This document shows positions 1 to 7,451 of a stretch of 50,185 bases of DNA, in pieces; within the stretch, counting starts at the first letter, position 1; every line of letters begins with the position of its first letter. Below the pieces are notes generated by a model. That model did not search any database, had not been told where the DNA came from, and saw nothing but the letters and a program-made list of their open reading frames with translations. A program made the position numbers and the translations under genes. The stretch lies in assembly GCF_003116015.1 (NCBI RefSeq), contig NZ_LGQZ01000026.1, positions 1-50,185 of the forward strand. The letters are read 5' to 3'. This DNA comes from Azospirillum sp. TSO22-1 (GTDB lineage: Bacteria > Pseudomonadota > Alphaproteobacteria > Azospirillales > Azospirillaceae).

Positions 1-86
1 TCTCCGAGCTGCGCACCCAGGCCAACGTCGACCTCGCCATGCTCGCCGTCGCAAACCGCCAGCTCAGGGGGTTGACGGCGGGCTGA
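1..86 (+). CDS. C-terminal end of an unidentified protein (5' truncated)
   Basis: The frame beginning at base 3 is open to a TGA at 84-86 and gives 27 residues ending in LRGLTAG. The gene starts outside the window. The segment is helical-looking and Ala/Leu-rich (motif QANVDLAMLAVANRQL). That resembles the C-terminal helix of many proteins, so no family can be named. It is followed directly by a palindromic repeat unit, which fits a gene end. Identification needs the upstream sequence. Confidence 0.4.
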   Translation, partial: SELRTQANVDLAMLAVANRQLRGLTAG

Positions 87-93
87 CGCCTGG

Positions 94-209
94 CCCTCCC
101 CCAGCCCCGCTGGGGGAGGGTTGGGTGGGGGCTCCGGCTATGGTGCAGGCGTTGAGTCTCGTGCGCGCCGCTGCCCCCACCTAACCTCCCCCGCCGGAGG
201 CGGGGGAGG
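94..209. repeat. Composite palindromic repeat: two hairpins in inverted orientation
   Basis: Hairpin 1 pairs 94-105 with 109-120 (12 bp, perfect, loop CCC). Hairpin 2 pairs 185-195 with 199-209 (11 bp, perfect, loop GGA). The arms following each hairpin, GGGTTGGGTGGGGGC at 118-132 and GCCCCCACCTAACC at 173-186, are near reverse complements, so the whole unit folds on itself. A second copy with the same arm words lies at 20766-20905. This is the architecture of REP/BIME-type intergenic elements. It sits between convergent gene ends and may also help terminate transcription, though no U-tract is present. Confidence 0.75.
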
Positions 210-220
210 AACTTGGTTCG

Positions 221-616
221 TCACTTCCCCTTGCGCGCCTTCTTCGGCCGCGCCGCCGCCGGAGCCGCCGCCGGGGCCGGGGCGCCCTCGTCCTTGAGCA
301 GCTTCTCGGCGATGCCGTAGGTCAGCTCGCGCCGGCGCAGCTCGGCCCACACGACATCCGGCTTGATGCCCAGGTCCACCCACAGCGCCACGAGGTGATA
401 GAGCAGGTCGGCGCTCTCCATCACCACGGCGTGCCTGTCGCCGCGCATCGCCTCGATGACCACCTCGACCGCCTCCTCACCGAGCTTGGAGGCCACCTTG
501 CGGCTGCCCTGGGCGAACAGCTTGGCGGTGCGCGAGGCCTTGGCGTCGCCCTTGCGGCGGGCCACGATGCCCTCGTGCAGCGAGCGCAGGACGTCGATGC
601 CGATGTAGTGAACCAT
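221..616 (-). CDS. hisE: Phosphoribosyl-ATP pyrophosphohydrolase (HisE-type)
   Basis: This 131-residue protein matches HisE, which hydrolyses phosphoribosyl-ATP to phosphoribosyl-AMP in step 2 of histidine synthesis. The MazG-like helical core is clear: TAKLFAQGSRKVASKLGEEA, then VVIEA and ESADLLYHLVALW, with the acidic metal-binding residues of the EExxE...D pattern. The C-terminus has an Ala/Pro/Lys-rich tail (about 25 residues) not needed for catalysis. I chose ATG 614-616 with a purine-rich AAGGGCGGGGCG just upstream. Frames extending to 703 would run into the Pho-box-like site at 682-699. No other his genes are visible, so this could be the main hisE placed away from hisBHAF or a stand-alone paralogue. 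Confidence 0.85.
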   Translation of the reverse strand: MVHYIGIDVLRSLHEGIVARRKGDAKASRTAKLFAQGSRKVASKLGEEAVEVVIEAMRGDRHAVVMESADLLYHLVALWVDLGIKPDVVWAELRRRELTYGIAEKLLKDEGAPAPAAAPAAARPKKARKGK

Positions 617-681
617 CACGCCCCGCCCTTCCGATTCGCCGCCGGCACCCGGCGCGGATTGCCGCACCCGTTGCAACACTT

Positions 682-699
682 GCGTCATAAATACGTCAT
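682..699 (+). promoter_or_regulatory. Pho-box-like site upstream of the DUF47-pit operon
   Basis: Two 7-bp direct repeats, GCGTCAT (682-688) and ACGTCAT (693-699), are separated by AAAT, giving GCGTCATAAATACGTCAT. The PhoB consensus is CTGTCAT-N4-CTGTCAT with an AT-rich spacer and 11-bp periodicity. Each half matches 5 of 7 positions and the geometry is exact. It lies 85 bp before the DUF47 start and 66 bp before hisE on the other strand. In Sinorhizobium meliloti the homologous orfA-pit operon is PhoB-controlled. The assignment here is inference from sequence. Confidence 0.55.
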
Positions 700-783
700 G
701 CATCTGGCGGGCACCATCATCCGATGCTACACCACCGCCGCCGAAGCCGGACCGCCCGCCCAGACCGCCTGCAAGGACACGCC

Positions 784-1425
784 ATGCTTCTCCGCCTGTT
801 CCGCGCCCTGATGCCCAGGGAAGAGAAGTTCATCGACCATTTCTGCGAGCATTCCGAGCGGATCATGGAGGCGGCCGACGCCCTGCACGACCTGCTGGAC
901 CCAACCGGCGACCGGCAGGCGGCGTTCGAGCGCATCCTGGCGGCCGAGCACGCCGCCGACCAGGTCACCAAGCGCACGCTGCAGGCGATCCACCGCACCT
1001 TCATCACCCCCTTCGACCGCTCGGACATCCACGCGCTGATCACCGCCATGGACGACACCGTCGACTTCATCGAGGAGGCGGCCCAGCGCATCATGATCTA
1101 CGGCGTCACCGAGTTCACCCCGGAGATGCGCCAGATGGCCGACGCCGCCCGGCAGTGCGCCAGGCTGCTGCGCGAGGGCGTGCCGCTCCTCGGCTCCATC
1201 AACAAGAACGTGATGCATCTGCAGCGCATGAGCGTGGAAATTTCACGCATCGAGGGGGAAACCGACACGCTGCTGCGCGCCTGCCTGTCGCGGCTGACCG
1301 CCGGCGAGCACGACCCCAAGCGCTTCGTGATCCTCAAGGAGATCTATGAGCTCCTGGAGGAGATCGTCGACCACTGCGACGACGTGACCAACGTCGTCGA
1401 CGGCATCGTCATCGAACAGGTCTGA
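784..1425 (+). CDS. DUF47 / PhoU-like protein, partner of the Pit phosphate transporter
   Basis: The 213-residue helical protein belongs to the DUF47 (TIGR00153, PhoU_div) family, related to PhoU. It opens with LLRLFRALMPREEKFIDHF and carries the acidic stretches typical of the metal-cluster-binding bundle (EHAADQVTKRTLQAIHRTFI, DMDDTVDFIEEAA-like region). Members are almost always encoded next to Pit transporters and are thought to modulate low-affinity phosphate uptake. The chosen ATG has AAGGA about 10 bp upstream (GCAAGGACACGCC). The next gene, pit, starts 16 bp after its stop, so the two form an operon. The Rhizobium equivalent is called orfA. Confidence 0.88.
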   Translation: MLLRLFRALMPREEKFIDHFCEHSERIMEAADALHDLLDPTGDRQAAFERILAAEHAADQVTKRTLQAIHRTFITPFDRSDIHALITAMDDTVDFIEEAAQRIMIYGVTEFTPEMRQMADAARQCARLLREGVPLLGSINKNVMHLQRMSVEISRIEGETDTLLRACLSRLTAGEHDPKRFVILKEIYELLEEIVDHCDDVTNVVDGIVIEQV

Positions 1426-1441
1426 GCGGGAGCCCCCATCC

Positions 1442-2449
1442 ATGGACGTCATGACGATCGCCATGCCGGCGCTGGTCGGCCTCATCGCGCTGGCGCTGTT
1501 CTTCGACCTGATCAACGGCATGCACGACGCCGCCAACTCCATCGCCACGGTGGTGTCGACGCGCGTGCTGGCACCGCGCTACGCCGTGGCCTGGGCCGCC
1601 TTCTTCAACTTCATCGCCTTCCTGTTCTTCGGCCTGCACGTCGCCAACACCATCGGCACCGGCATCGTGTCGCCGAAGCTGGTGGACGGCGGCGTGATCT
1701 TCGGCGCGCTGGTCGGGGCGACGGGGTGGAACCTGATCACCTGGTGGCTGGGGCTGCCCTCCTCCAGCTCGCACGCGCTGATCGGCGGCTTCGCCGGCGC
1801 CGGCATGGCCAAGGCGGGGTTCAGCGCCATCGTCTGGAACGGCTTCGGCAAGACCGCCGCGGCCATCGTGATCTCCCCGCTGGTCGGCTTCCTGCTGGCG
1901 CTGCTGCTGGTGCTGGCGGTGTCGTGGATCTTCGTGCGCTCGACGCCCTTCTCGGTGGACCGGCGCTTCCGCCAGCTGCAGTTCGTCTCCGCCTCGCTCT
2001 ACTCGCTCGGGCACGGCGGCAACGACGCGCAGAAGACCATGGGCATCATCGCCGTGCTGCTGTACTCGCAGGGCCTGCTGGGCGAGACCTTCCACGTGCC
2101 GTTCTGGGTGGTGCTGGCCTGCCAGGCGGCGATGGGCGCCGGCACGCTGATGGGCGGCTGGCGCATCGTCAAGACCATGGGCTCGAAGATCACCGACCTG
2201 AAGCCGATGCAGGGCTTCTGCGCCGAGACCGGCGGCGCCATCACGCTGTTCATGGCGACCTACCTCGGCATCCCGGTGTCGACCACCCACACCATCACCG
2301 GCGCCATCGTCGGCGTCGGCGCGGCGCGCAAGGCCTCGGCGGTGCGCTGGGGCATCGCGGGCAACATCGTCATCGCCTGGATCATCACCATCCCGGCGGC
2401 CGGCCTGACCGGCGCGCTGGCGTACTGGGCACTGCGGCTGGTGGCGTAG
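1442..2449 (+). CDS. pit: PiT-family inorganic phosphate transporter
   Basis: This 335-residue inner-membrane protein is a PHO4/PiT permease, which couples inward phosphate (often as a metal-phosphate complex) to the proton gradient. The duplicated signature is visible: the N-terminal copy FFDLINGMHDAANSIATVVS near residues 20-40 and the C-terminal copy GHGGNDAQKTMGIIA near 185-200. The motifs SSSHALIGG and STTHTITGAI complete the substrate-site repeats. About ten hydrophobic segments are evident. It is the low-affinity, constitutive type, and length is normal for short alphaproteobacterial Pit. Its DUF47 partner is immediately upstream. It converges on the minus-strand sensor kinase with only 13 bp between stops. 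Confidence 0.93.
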   Translation: MDVMTIAMPALVGLIALALFFDLINGMHDAANSIATVVSTRVLAPRYAVAWAAFFNFIAFLFFGLHVANTIGTGIVSPKLVDGGVIFGALVGATGWNLITWWLGLPSSSSHALIGGFAGAGMAKAGFSAIVWNGFGKTAAAIVISPLVGFLLALLLVLAVSWIFVRSTPFSVDRRFRQLQFVSASLYSLGHGGNDAQKTMGIIAVLLYSQGLLGETFHVPFWVVLACQAAMGAGTLMGGWRIVKTMGSKITDLKPMQGFCAETGGAITLFMATYLGIPVSTTHTITGAIVGVGAARKASAVRWGIAGNIVIAWIITIPAAGLTGALAYWALRLVA

Positions 2450-2462
2450 GGACCCGCCGTCC

Positions 2463-5390
2463 TCACGCCCCGCCGACCACCTGGCGCAGCTCGCTGGGCA
2501 GCACCGGCTTGTGCAGCAGGCGGTAGCCGTTGCGCTCCGCCTCGGCAAGCCGCTCGGGCGAGGCGTCGCCGGTCAGGATGACGCCGGGGACGTCATGGCC
2601 GACGCGCTCCTGGATGGCGCTCAGCGCCTCCGGTCCGGTGCGGCCGTGCTGGAGCTGGTAGTCCGACAGCAGCAGGCGCGGGCGCCGGCCGTCCTTCTCC
2701 AGCAGCGACAGCGCCTGGTCGCCCGACCGCGCCGCCAGCACGTCGTAGCCCCAGCCCTCCAGCATCGCCTTGAGGCCGAGCAGGATGATCGCCTCATCGT
2801 CGATCACCAGCACGACGTCCTTCGCCGGGTCCTGCACGGGCGCGTCGTTGGCCGGGCGGCCGAGGTCCACCGTCGGCGCCGGCGCGCCGGCGCGCGGCAG
2901 CTCGACCGCGAAGACCGAGCCGCGCCCGGCCACCGAGCGCACCGTCACCCGGTGCTCCAGCAGCCGCGCCAGCCGCTGCACGATGGCAAGGCCGAGGCCG
3001 AGGCCGCGCTCGGTCCGGGTGTCGTTCACCTGGGTGAACTCCTCGAAGATCGCGTCGATCTTGTCGGCGGGGATGCCGATGCCGGTGTCCCACACCTCCA
3101 GCCGCACGGTGCCGCCGGCGCGCCGGGCGCCGAGCAGGACGCGGCCCGAACGCGTGTACTTCAGCGCGTTCTCGATGAGGTTGCGCAGGATGCGGTCCAG
3201 CAGCGCCGGGTCGCTGGTCACCCAGGCGCCGCTGCGCACCACGCGCAGCTCCAGCCCCTTCTGCCGGGCGCGCGGCCCGTATTCGGCGGCCAGCTTGCCG
3301 ATCACGTCGTCCAGGCGCAGCCGCACCGGCACCGCGCTGATCCGGCCGGACTCCAGCCGCGCCATGTCGAGCAGGCTGTCCAGCAGCGTCTTCAGCGTGT
3401 CCAGCGACTGCCGCATGTTGTCGAGCAGCGGCAGCGTCGGATGGCCCTTCAGCCGCTCGCCCAGCGCCGCGGCGAACAGGAACAGCGACTGCACCGGCTG
3501 CCGCAGGTCGTGGCTGGCGGCGGCGAGGAACTTCGACTTGGCCTCGTTGGCCTGCTCGGCCGCCACGCGCGCCTGGCGCAGCGCCTCGGCGTCGCGATGC
3601 CGCTCGGTGACGTCGAAAGCCGAGCAGGTGACGCCGACGACGGCGCCCGACGCGTCGCGGGTCGGATCGACGACCAGGTCGAACACCATGTCGCGGCCGT
3701 GCAGGCAGATGCGCACCTCCTTGCGGGCCGGCTCGCCGGTCTCGACCACCCGGCGCTTGATGGCGGTGAGCGCCGCGGTGTCCTCCGGGCGGTCGAAGAT
3801 GGTGTCGTCGGTGCGGCCGATGATGCGCTCCGGCTCCAGCAGCACCGGGTTGGCGATCCAGGTGTAGCGCAGGTCGCGGTCCATGCTGAACACCACGGCG
3901 CCGGAGTTGGTCAGCGCTGTGCGGAAGCGCTCCTCGGTGGTGCGCAGCGCCGCCTCCGTGCGCTTGCGCTCGGTGATGTCGATGCCCGAGGCGATCAGGT
4001 GCTCGACCCGGCCGTCGGCGGACCGCATCGGCGTCAGCGTGATGTCCACCGTCACCGTCCGGCCGCCGGGCAGCCGCACCGCGCTGTCGAACCGCGACGG
4101 CATGCCGGCCGCGGCGGCGTCGATGGCGGCGCGCAGGCGCACCTGCACCGGGCGGTCCTCGGCCCAGCAGCGGATGCGGTCGAGCGGGCGGCCGACGACC
4201 TCGTCCGCGGTCAGCCCGCCGGCGGACAGCGCCGCCCGGTTGACGTGCAGGACGGCGCCGTCCGGCTTCAGCACCGCGATGAACACCGGCAGCCCGTCGA
4301 GCACGGCGCGCAGGTGCCGCTCGTTGCCGCGCAGCGCGGTCTCGCGGGCCTCCAGCGCCTCGGCCATGTCGTCGAAGGCGCGGCCCAGCTGGCCGAGCTC
4401 CGATCCGCCGTCGCGCAGGTCGGCGCGGCCGGCGGAATGGCCGTCGCGCCAGCCCTGCACGGCGCGCATCAGCGCCGCCACCGGCCGGCGGACGAACAGC
4501 GTGCCGCCGCCCCACGCCGCCAGCATGGCGATGACCAGCCCGACCACCGTCATCACCACGCCTTCGACCGTGGTGCGGTCGATGCGCGCCATGGCGGCGT
4601 CGCGGTCGATGGCGACGGCGACGAACAGGTCGTGCACGCCGTCGCGCACCGGTGAATGGGCGACCACCCGCGTGGTGCCGTCGGCGTCCGCCACCTCCGC
4701 CACACCGGGATCATTGGCGCGCAGCAGCGGACGCAACGCCTCGGGCAGCGGGCTTCCACCAAGCCGCCCGGTGTCCGGCGCCTGCACCAGCACCGTGCCG
4801 TTGCGGTCGGCCAGCGTCAGCCGCACGTCGCCGGACAGCCGCCGCCCGGCCAGGCTGTCGGCCAGCCAGCGCAGATCCAGCGTCACCAGCACGGCCCCGC
4901 CGATCTCCCCGTTGCCGTCGACGTAAGGCATGCCGAAGGACAGCACCGGCTCGCCATCCAGCGGCCACTCCATCCACTCGCCGGGGGTGAAGCGGCCCTC
5001 GTCCATGGCGCGCTTCAGCACCGGCAGGCCTGCCAGCGAGCGTCCGGTCATCTCCGGCGCGCCGCTGCACAGCACCTTGCCCGCAGTGTCGGTGACGCTC
5101 ACCGTCTGGCGGTCGAGGGCACGGCGCGACAGGCGGATCAGGTACTGCTCGCACCGCAGGTATTCGTCGGTGCGCACGAAGCTGGCCTCCGCCACCGCGA
5201 TGGCGAGCTGGCGCACGCCCTCGAACAGGCGCTCCTGCTCGCCCTCGACGAGCTGCATCAGGCGCACGGCCTCGGCGCTCACCTCCTGCGCCCGCTCCGC
5301 CCGCAGGCGGACGACGCTGTAGGCCTGGATGCCGATCGCCGGCAGAACCGCAATGAGCACCAGGACGAAGAGGCGGGCGAGAAGCGACAT
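2463..5390 (-). CDS. Membrane hybrid sensor histidine kinase with C-terminal receiver
   Basis: The 975-residue protein has, in order: TM1 (about 4-25), an extracytoplasmic sensor region resembling a dCache fold (26-275), TM2 (277-298), HAMP (299-355), two PAS domains (about 360-475 and 485-600), HisKA, HATPase and a receiver. The phosphoacceptor lies in ASHDLRQP (His627). The ATP-binding boxes are NLIENALKY, DTGIGIP and GLGLGLAI. The receiver (860-975) has the phospho-Asp in LLSDYQ (about Asp910). The HDLRQP kinase box is the variant common in alphaproteobacterial orphan hybrids. I chose ATG 5388-5390 (MSLLARLF) over a GTG 13 codons upstream, because GGAGA precedes it and it leads straight into TM1. 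No cognate regulator is adjacent. A CtrA-type site lies 74-88 bp upstream. Confidence 0.9.
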   Translation of the reverse strand: MSLLARLFVLVLIAVLPAIGIQAYSVVRLRAERAQEVSAEAVRLMQLVEGEQERLFEGVRQLAIAVAEASFVRTDEYLRCEQYLIRLSRRALDRQTVSVTDTAGKVLCSGAPEMTGRSLAGLPVLKRAMDEGRFTPGEWMEWPLDGEPVLSFGMPYVDGNGEIGGAVLVTLDLRWLADSLAGRRLSGDVRLTLADRNGTVLVQAPDTGRLGGSPLPEALRPLLRANDPGVAEVADADGTTRVVAHSPVRDGVHDLFVAVAIDRDAAMARIDRTTVEGVVMTVVGLVIAMLAAWGGGTLFVRRPVAALMRAVQGWRDGHSAGRADLRDGGSELGQLGRAFDDMAEALEARETALRGNERHLRAVLDGLPVFIAVLKPDGAVLHVNRAALSAGGLTADEVVGRPLDRIRCWAEDRPVQVRLRAAIDAAAAGMPSRFDSAVRLPGGRTVTVDITLTPMRSADGRVEHLIASGIDITERKRTEAALRTTEERFRTALTNSGAVVFSMDRDLRYTWIANPVLLEPERIIGRTDDTIFDRPEDTAALTAIKRRVVETGEPARKEVRICLHGRDMVFDLVVDPTRDASGAVVGVTCSAFDVTERHRDAEALRQARVAAEQANEAKSKFLAAASHDLRQPVQSLFLFAAALGERLKGHPTLPLLDNMRQSLDTLKTLLDSLLDMARLESGRISAVPVRLRLDDVIGKLAAEYGPRARQKGLELRVVRSGAWVTSDPALLDRILRNLIENALKYTRSGRVLLGARRAGGTVRLEVWDTGIGIPADKIDAIFEEFTQVNDTRTERGLGLGLAIVQRLARLLEHRVTVRSVAGRGSVFAVELPRAGAPAPTVDLGRPANDAPVQDPAKDVVLVIDDEAIILLGLKAMLEGWGYDVLAARSGDQALSLLEKDGRRPRLLLSDYQLQHGRTGPEALSAIQERVGHDVPGVILTGDASPERLAEAERNGYRLLHKPVLPSELRQVVGGA

Positions 5391-5463
5391 CGGGCGGCGT
5401 TCTCCAGGGGCGAAGAGGGCCTTCCGCACTTCGCCGGACGCTGCTCGTCCTAAACGAACATGG

Positions 5464-5478
5464 TTAAATCACCGTTAA
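5464..5478 (-). promoter_or_regulatory. CtrA-type binding site upstream of the hybrid kinase
   Basis: TTAA at 5464-5467 and TTAA at 5475-5478 are separated by exactly 7 bases. Read on the minus strand the site is TTAACGGTGATTTAAC, an exact match to the alphaproteobacterial CtrA consensus TTAA-N7-TTAAC. It sits 74-88 bp upstream of the kinase start, a plausible promoter position. In a genome this GC-rich, two correctly spaced TTAA words are rare by chance. Function is inferred. Confidence 0.55.
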
Positions 5479-5646
5479 TCTGCTGCGGCTAAATTTGACG
5501 TATTATGTATTCATCCAATCCATTCTGAAAATCCAGCAGAGACACCTGCAGACCAATACATCTGATTTTCTTAACGAAAACGCTTTAATTGCAAGAAGCA
5601 GCGCATTTGGATTACCCCGCAAGGCGAGAACACGAGGCAACGTGCG
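5479..5646. other. AT-rich intergenic segment with no convincing gene
   Basis: This divergent gap between the hybrid kinase and the amidoligase is markedly AT-rich compared with its surroundings (runs such as AAATTTGACGTATTATG and ATTTTCTTAACGAAAACGC). It holds TTGACG followed by TATTAT and several TTAA words that could serve divergent promoters, but no spacing fits a housekeeping promoter well. Short open frames here lack a Shine-Dalgarno site and show no coding-like GC3 pattern. Confidence 0.4.
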
Positions 5647-6666
5647 ATGGCGGATGCGGAACCGCGACCGCAAGGCCGGTGTTGTTCCGAGGTCATGACC
5701 ACCTCCCTGTTGATGCCCCCGCGCCTGACGGCACCCGACGGCTCGCCCCGCCGCGTCGGAGTCGAGCTGGAATTCGCCGACCTCGACGCGCCGAGCGCCG
5801 CCCGCCTCGTCCGCGACCTCTACGGCGGCGAGATCGCCATGGAGAACCCGCACCGCTGCCGCGTGCGCGGCACGCGGCTGGGCGACTTCACGGTGGAGCT
5901 GGACATGCGCTCCGCCCACCCGCCGAAAACCGAGGGCGAGCCCGGCGCGCTGGACGCCCTCCTGGAGAGGTTGCGGCCGCTGTGGGGCAGCATCGGCAGC
6001 CTGGTCATGCCCTTCGAGATCGCCGCCCCGCCGGTGCCGTTCGAGCGGCTGCCGGAGCTGGAGGCGCTGGTCGACGGCCTGCGCGAGCGCGGTGCCGCCG
6101 GCACCGGGGCGAGCCCGCTGTTCGCCTTCGGCCTGCACTTCAACCCGGAGGTGGCGGCGGCCGACGCCGGCTACGTGGTCGACCACCTGAAGGCCTTCCT
6201 GATCCTGGCGCCGTGGCTGCGCGCGCAGATCCGCATCGACCCGACCCGGCGCATCACCGGCTTCATCGCCGCCTTTCCGGTGCCGTACGCGGCCAAGGTC
6301 GTCGATCCCGCCTACCGGCCGGACATGGACACGCTGGTCGCCGACTACCTGGACGCCAACCCGACCCGCAACCGCGAGCTGGACCTGTTCCCGCTGTTCG
6401 CCCACCTCGACCCCGAGGCGCTGTCCGCCAGGATCAGGGATCCGCACGTCCGGCCCCGGCCGACCTTCCACTACCGCCTGCCCAACGCGCGCGTCGGCGA
6501 GCCCGGCTGGTCGCTGGCGCAGGACTGGAACCGCTGGGTGGCGGTGGAGGAGCTGGCCGCCGACCGCGCGCGGCTGGACGCGCTGGGCACCGCGTTCCGC
6601 GACTACGCCGCGCGCCGGAAGCTGGACGACTGGGCGTCCGAGGCCGGCCAGCGGCTGGCCGGCTGA
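5647..6666 (+). CDS. Putative amidoligase (glutamate-cysteine ligase-like fold)
   Basis: The 339-residue protein fits the Amidoligase_2 family (PF12224), predicted ATP-dependent carboxylate-amine ligases with the glutamine synthetase/GCS fold. The diagnostic first strand VGVELEFADL (about residues 37-46) supplies the metal/ATP-site acidic residues. VELDMRSAH, MPFEIAAPP and FGLHFNPEVA are further strands of the barrel, and RIDPTRRITGFIAAFP follows. No signal peptide is seen, so the product should be cytosolic. ATG 5647 has GAGG 9 bp upstream; ATG 5695 (MTTSLLMPP) is a credible alternative. The peptidase C26 gene starts 11 bp downstream. Comparative work on such amidoligases (Iyer and colleagues, 2009) noted recurrent pairing with a class I glutamine-amidotransferase. 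The substrate is unknown. Confidence 0.75.
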   Translation: MADAEPRPQGRCCSEVMTTSLLMPPRLTAPDGSPRRVGVELEFADLDAPSAARLVRDLYGGEIAMENPHRCRVRGTRLGDFTVELDMRSAHPPKTEGEPGALDALLERLRPLWGSIGSLVMPFEIAAPPVPFERLPELEALVDGLRERGAAGTGASPLFAFGLHFNPEVAAADAGYVVDHLKAFLILAPWLRAQIRIDPTRRITGFIAAFPVPYAAKVVDPAYRPDMDTLVADYLDANPTRNRELDLFPLFAHLDPEALSARIRDPHVRPRPTFHYRLPNARVGEPGWSLAQDWNRWVAVEELAADRARLDALGTAFRDYAARRKLDDWASEAGQRLAG

Positions 6667-6677
6667 GGGATTGCCGC

Positions 6678-7370
6678 ATGGCCCGGCCGCTCATCGGCAT
6701 CACCGCCTCGGCGCGCGGCGCGCGCATCAGCTCCTGGGCCAACCGCATGGCGGTGTGGCGGGCCGGCGGCCGCTCGGTGCGCATCACCAGCCTGGAGCCG
6801 TTCCCCATCGACCAGCTCGACGGGCTGGTGGTCGGCGGCGGCGACGACATCGACACCGCGCTGTACGGCGAGGCCGCGCAGCCGAAGATCCGCATCGACC
6901 CGGAGCGCGACCGGCTGGAGCTGCAGGCGCTCGACGTCGCCGAGGCGCGCGGCATGCCGGTTCTGGGGATCTGCCGCGGCTCGCAGATGATCAACGTGCA
7001 CCGCGGCGGCTCGCTGCACGTGGACATCCACGAGGTCTACGAGGAGGCGCCGCGGCTGCGCACCGTGCTGCCGCGCAAGCGCGTCTCCATCGTGCCGGAC
7101 AGCGGGCTGTACCGCATCCTCGGCATCTCGGAATGCCGGGTGAACGCGCTGCACCATCAGGCGGTGAACCGGCTGGGCGAAGCCATCAGCGTGGTCGCGC
7201 GCGAGCGCTCGGGCGTCGTCCAGGGCATCGAGGCGGAGGGGGCACGCTTCCTGGTCGGCGTGCAGTGGCACCCGGAGTACCTGGTCGCCGACCCGCGCCA
7301 GCAGAACCTGTTCCGCACCCTGGTCGAGGCCGCCAGGGGCCGCCCGGTGTTCGAGCTGCTGGCGGCTTGA
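6678..7370 (+). CDS. Class I glutamine amidotransferase-like hydrolase (peptidase C26, PuuD-like)
   Basis: This 230-residue protein is a gamma-glutamyl hydrolase of the C26 family. The N-terminus RPLIGITASARG and GGGDDIDTALYGE are typical. The nucleophile elbow is GICRGSQMINVH (catalytic Cys about 99), and the His of the triad is in GVQWHPEYL. Relatives such as PuuD cleave gamma-glutamyl amides (gamma-glutamyl-GABA). It probably shares an operon with the amidoligase, giving a make-and-break or tailoring pair acting on a gamma-glutamyl-type amide. The usual second line of the motif (LNVALGGTL) is altered here to MINVHRGGSL, seen in other paired forms. A strong hairpin follows. Confidence 0.85.
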   Translation: MARPLIGITASARGARISSWANRMAVWRAGGRSVRITSLEPFPIDQLDGLVVGGGDDIDTALYGEAAQPKIRIDPERDRLELQALDVAEARGMPVLGICRGSQMINVHRGGSLHVDIHEVYEEAPRLRTVLPRKRVSIVPDSGLYRILGISECRVNALHHQAVNRLGEAISVVARERSGVVQGIEAEGARFLVGVQWHPEYLVADPRQQNLFRTLVEAARGRPVFELLAA

Positions 7371-7399
7371 GGTTCTTTCCTTATCCGCAAAAACGCGAC

Positions 7400-7433
7400 G
7401 GGCGCGTCCGGAGGGATGGCTCCGGACGCGCCC
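7400..7433. terminator. Strong hairpin between convergent genes
   Basis: A perfect 14-bp stem (7400-7413 with 7420-7433) encloses the loop GGATGG. It lies between the C26 hydrolase stop and the stop of the minus-strand secreted protein. On the minus strand it is followed by GTCGCGTTTTT, so it looks best as the terminator of the minus-strand gene, and may act on both. Confidence 0.75.
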
Positions 7434-7451
7434 GTGCGTGCACTGCAGCCC

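Noticed and set aside
617..703. Longer hisE start at 703
   Set aside because: It would place the Pho-box-like site inside the gene, adds a non-conserved N-terminus, and the ATG at 616 has a better ribosome site.
5495..5698. Short open frame of 67 codons in the AT-rich gap
   Set aside because: No ribosome site, no coding pattern, and it overlaps the amidoligase start in another frame.
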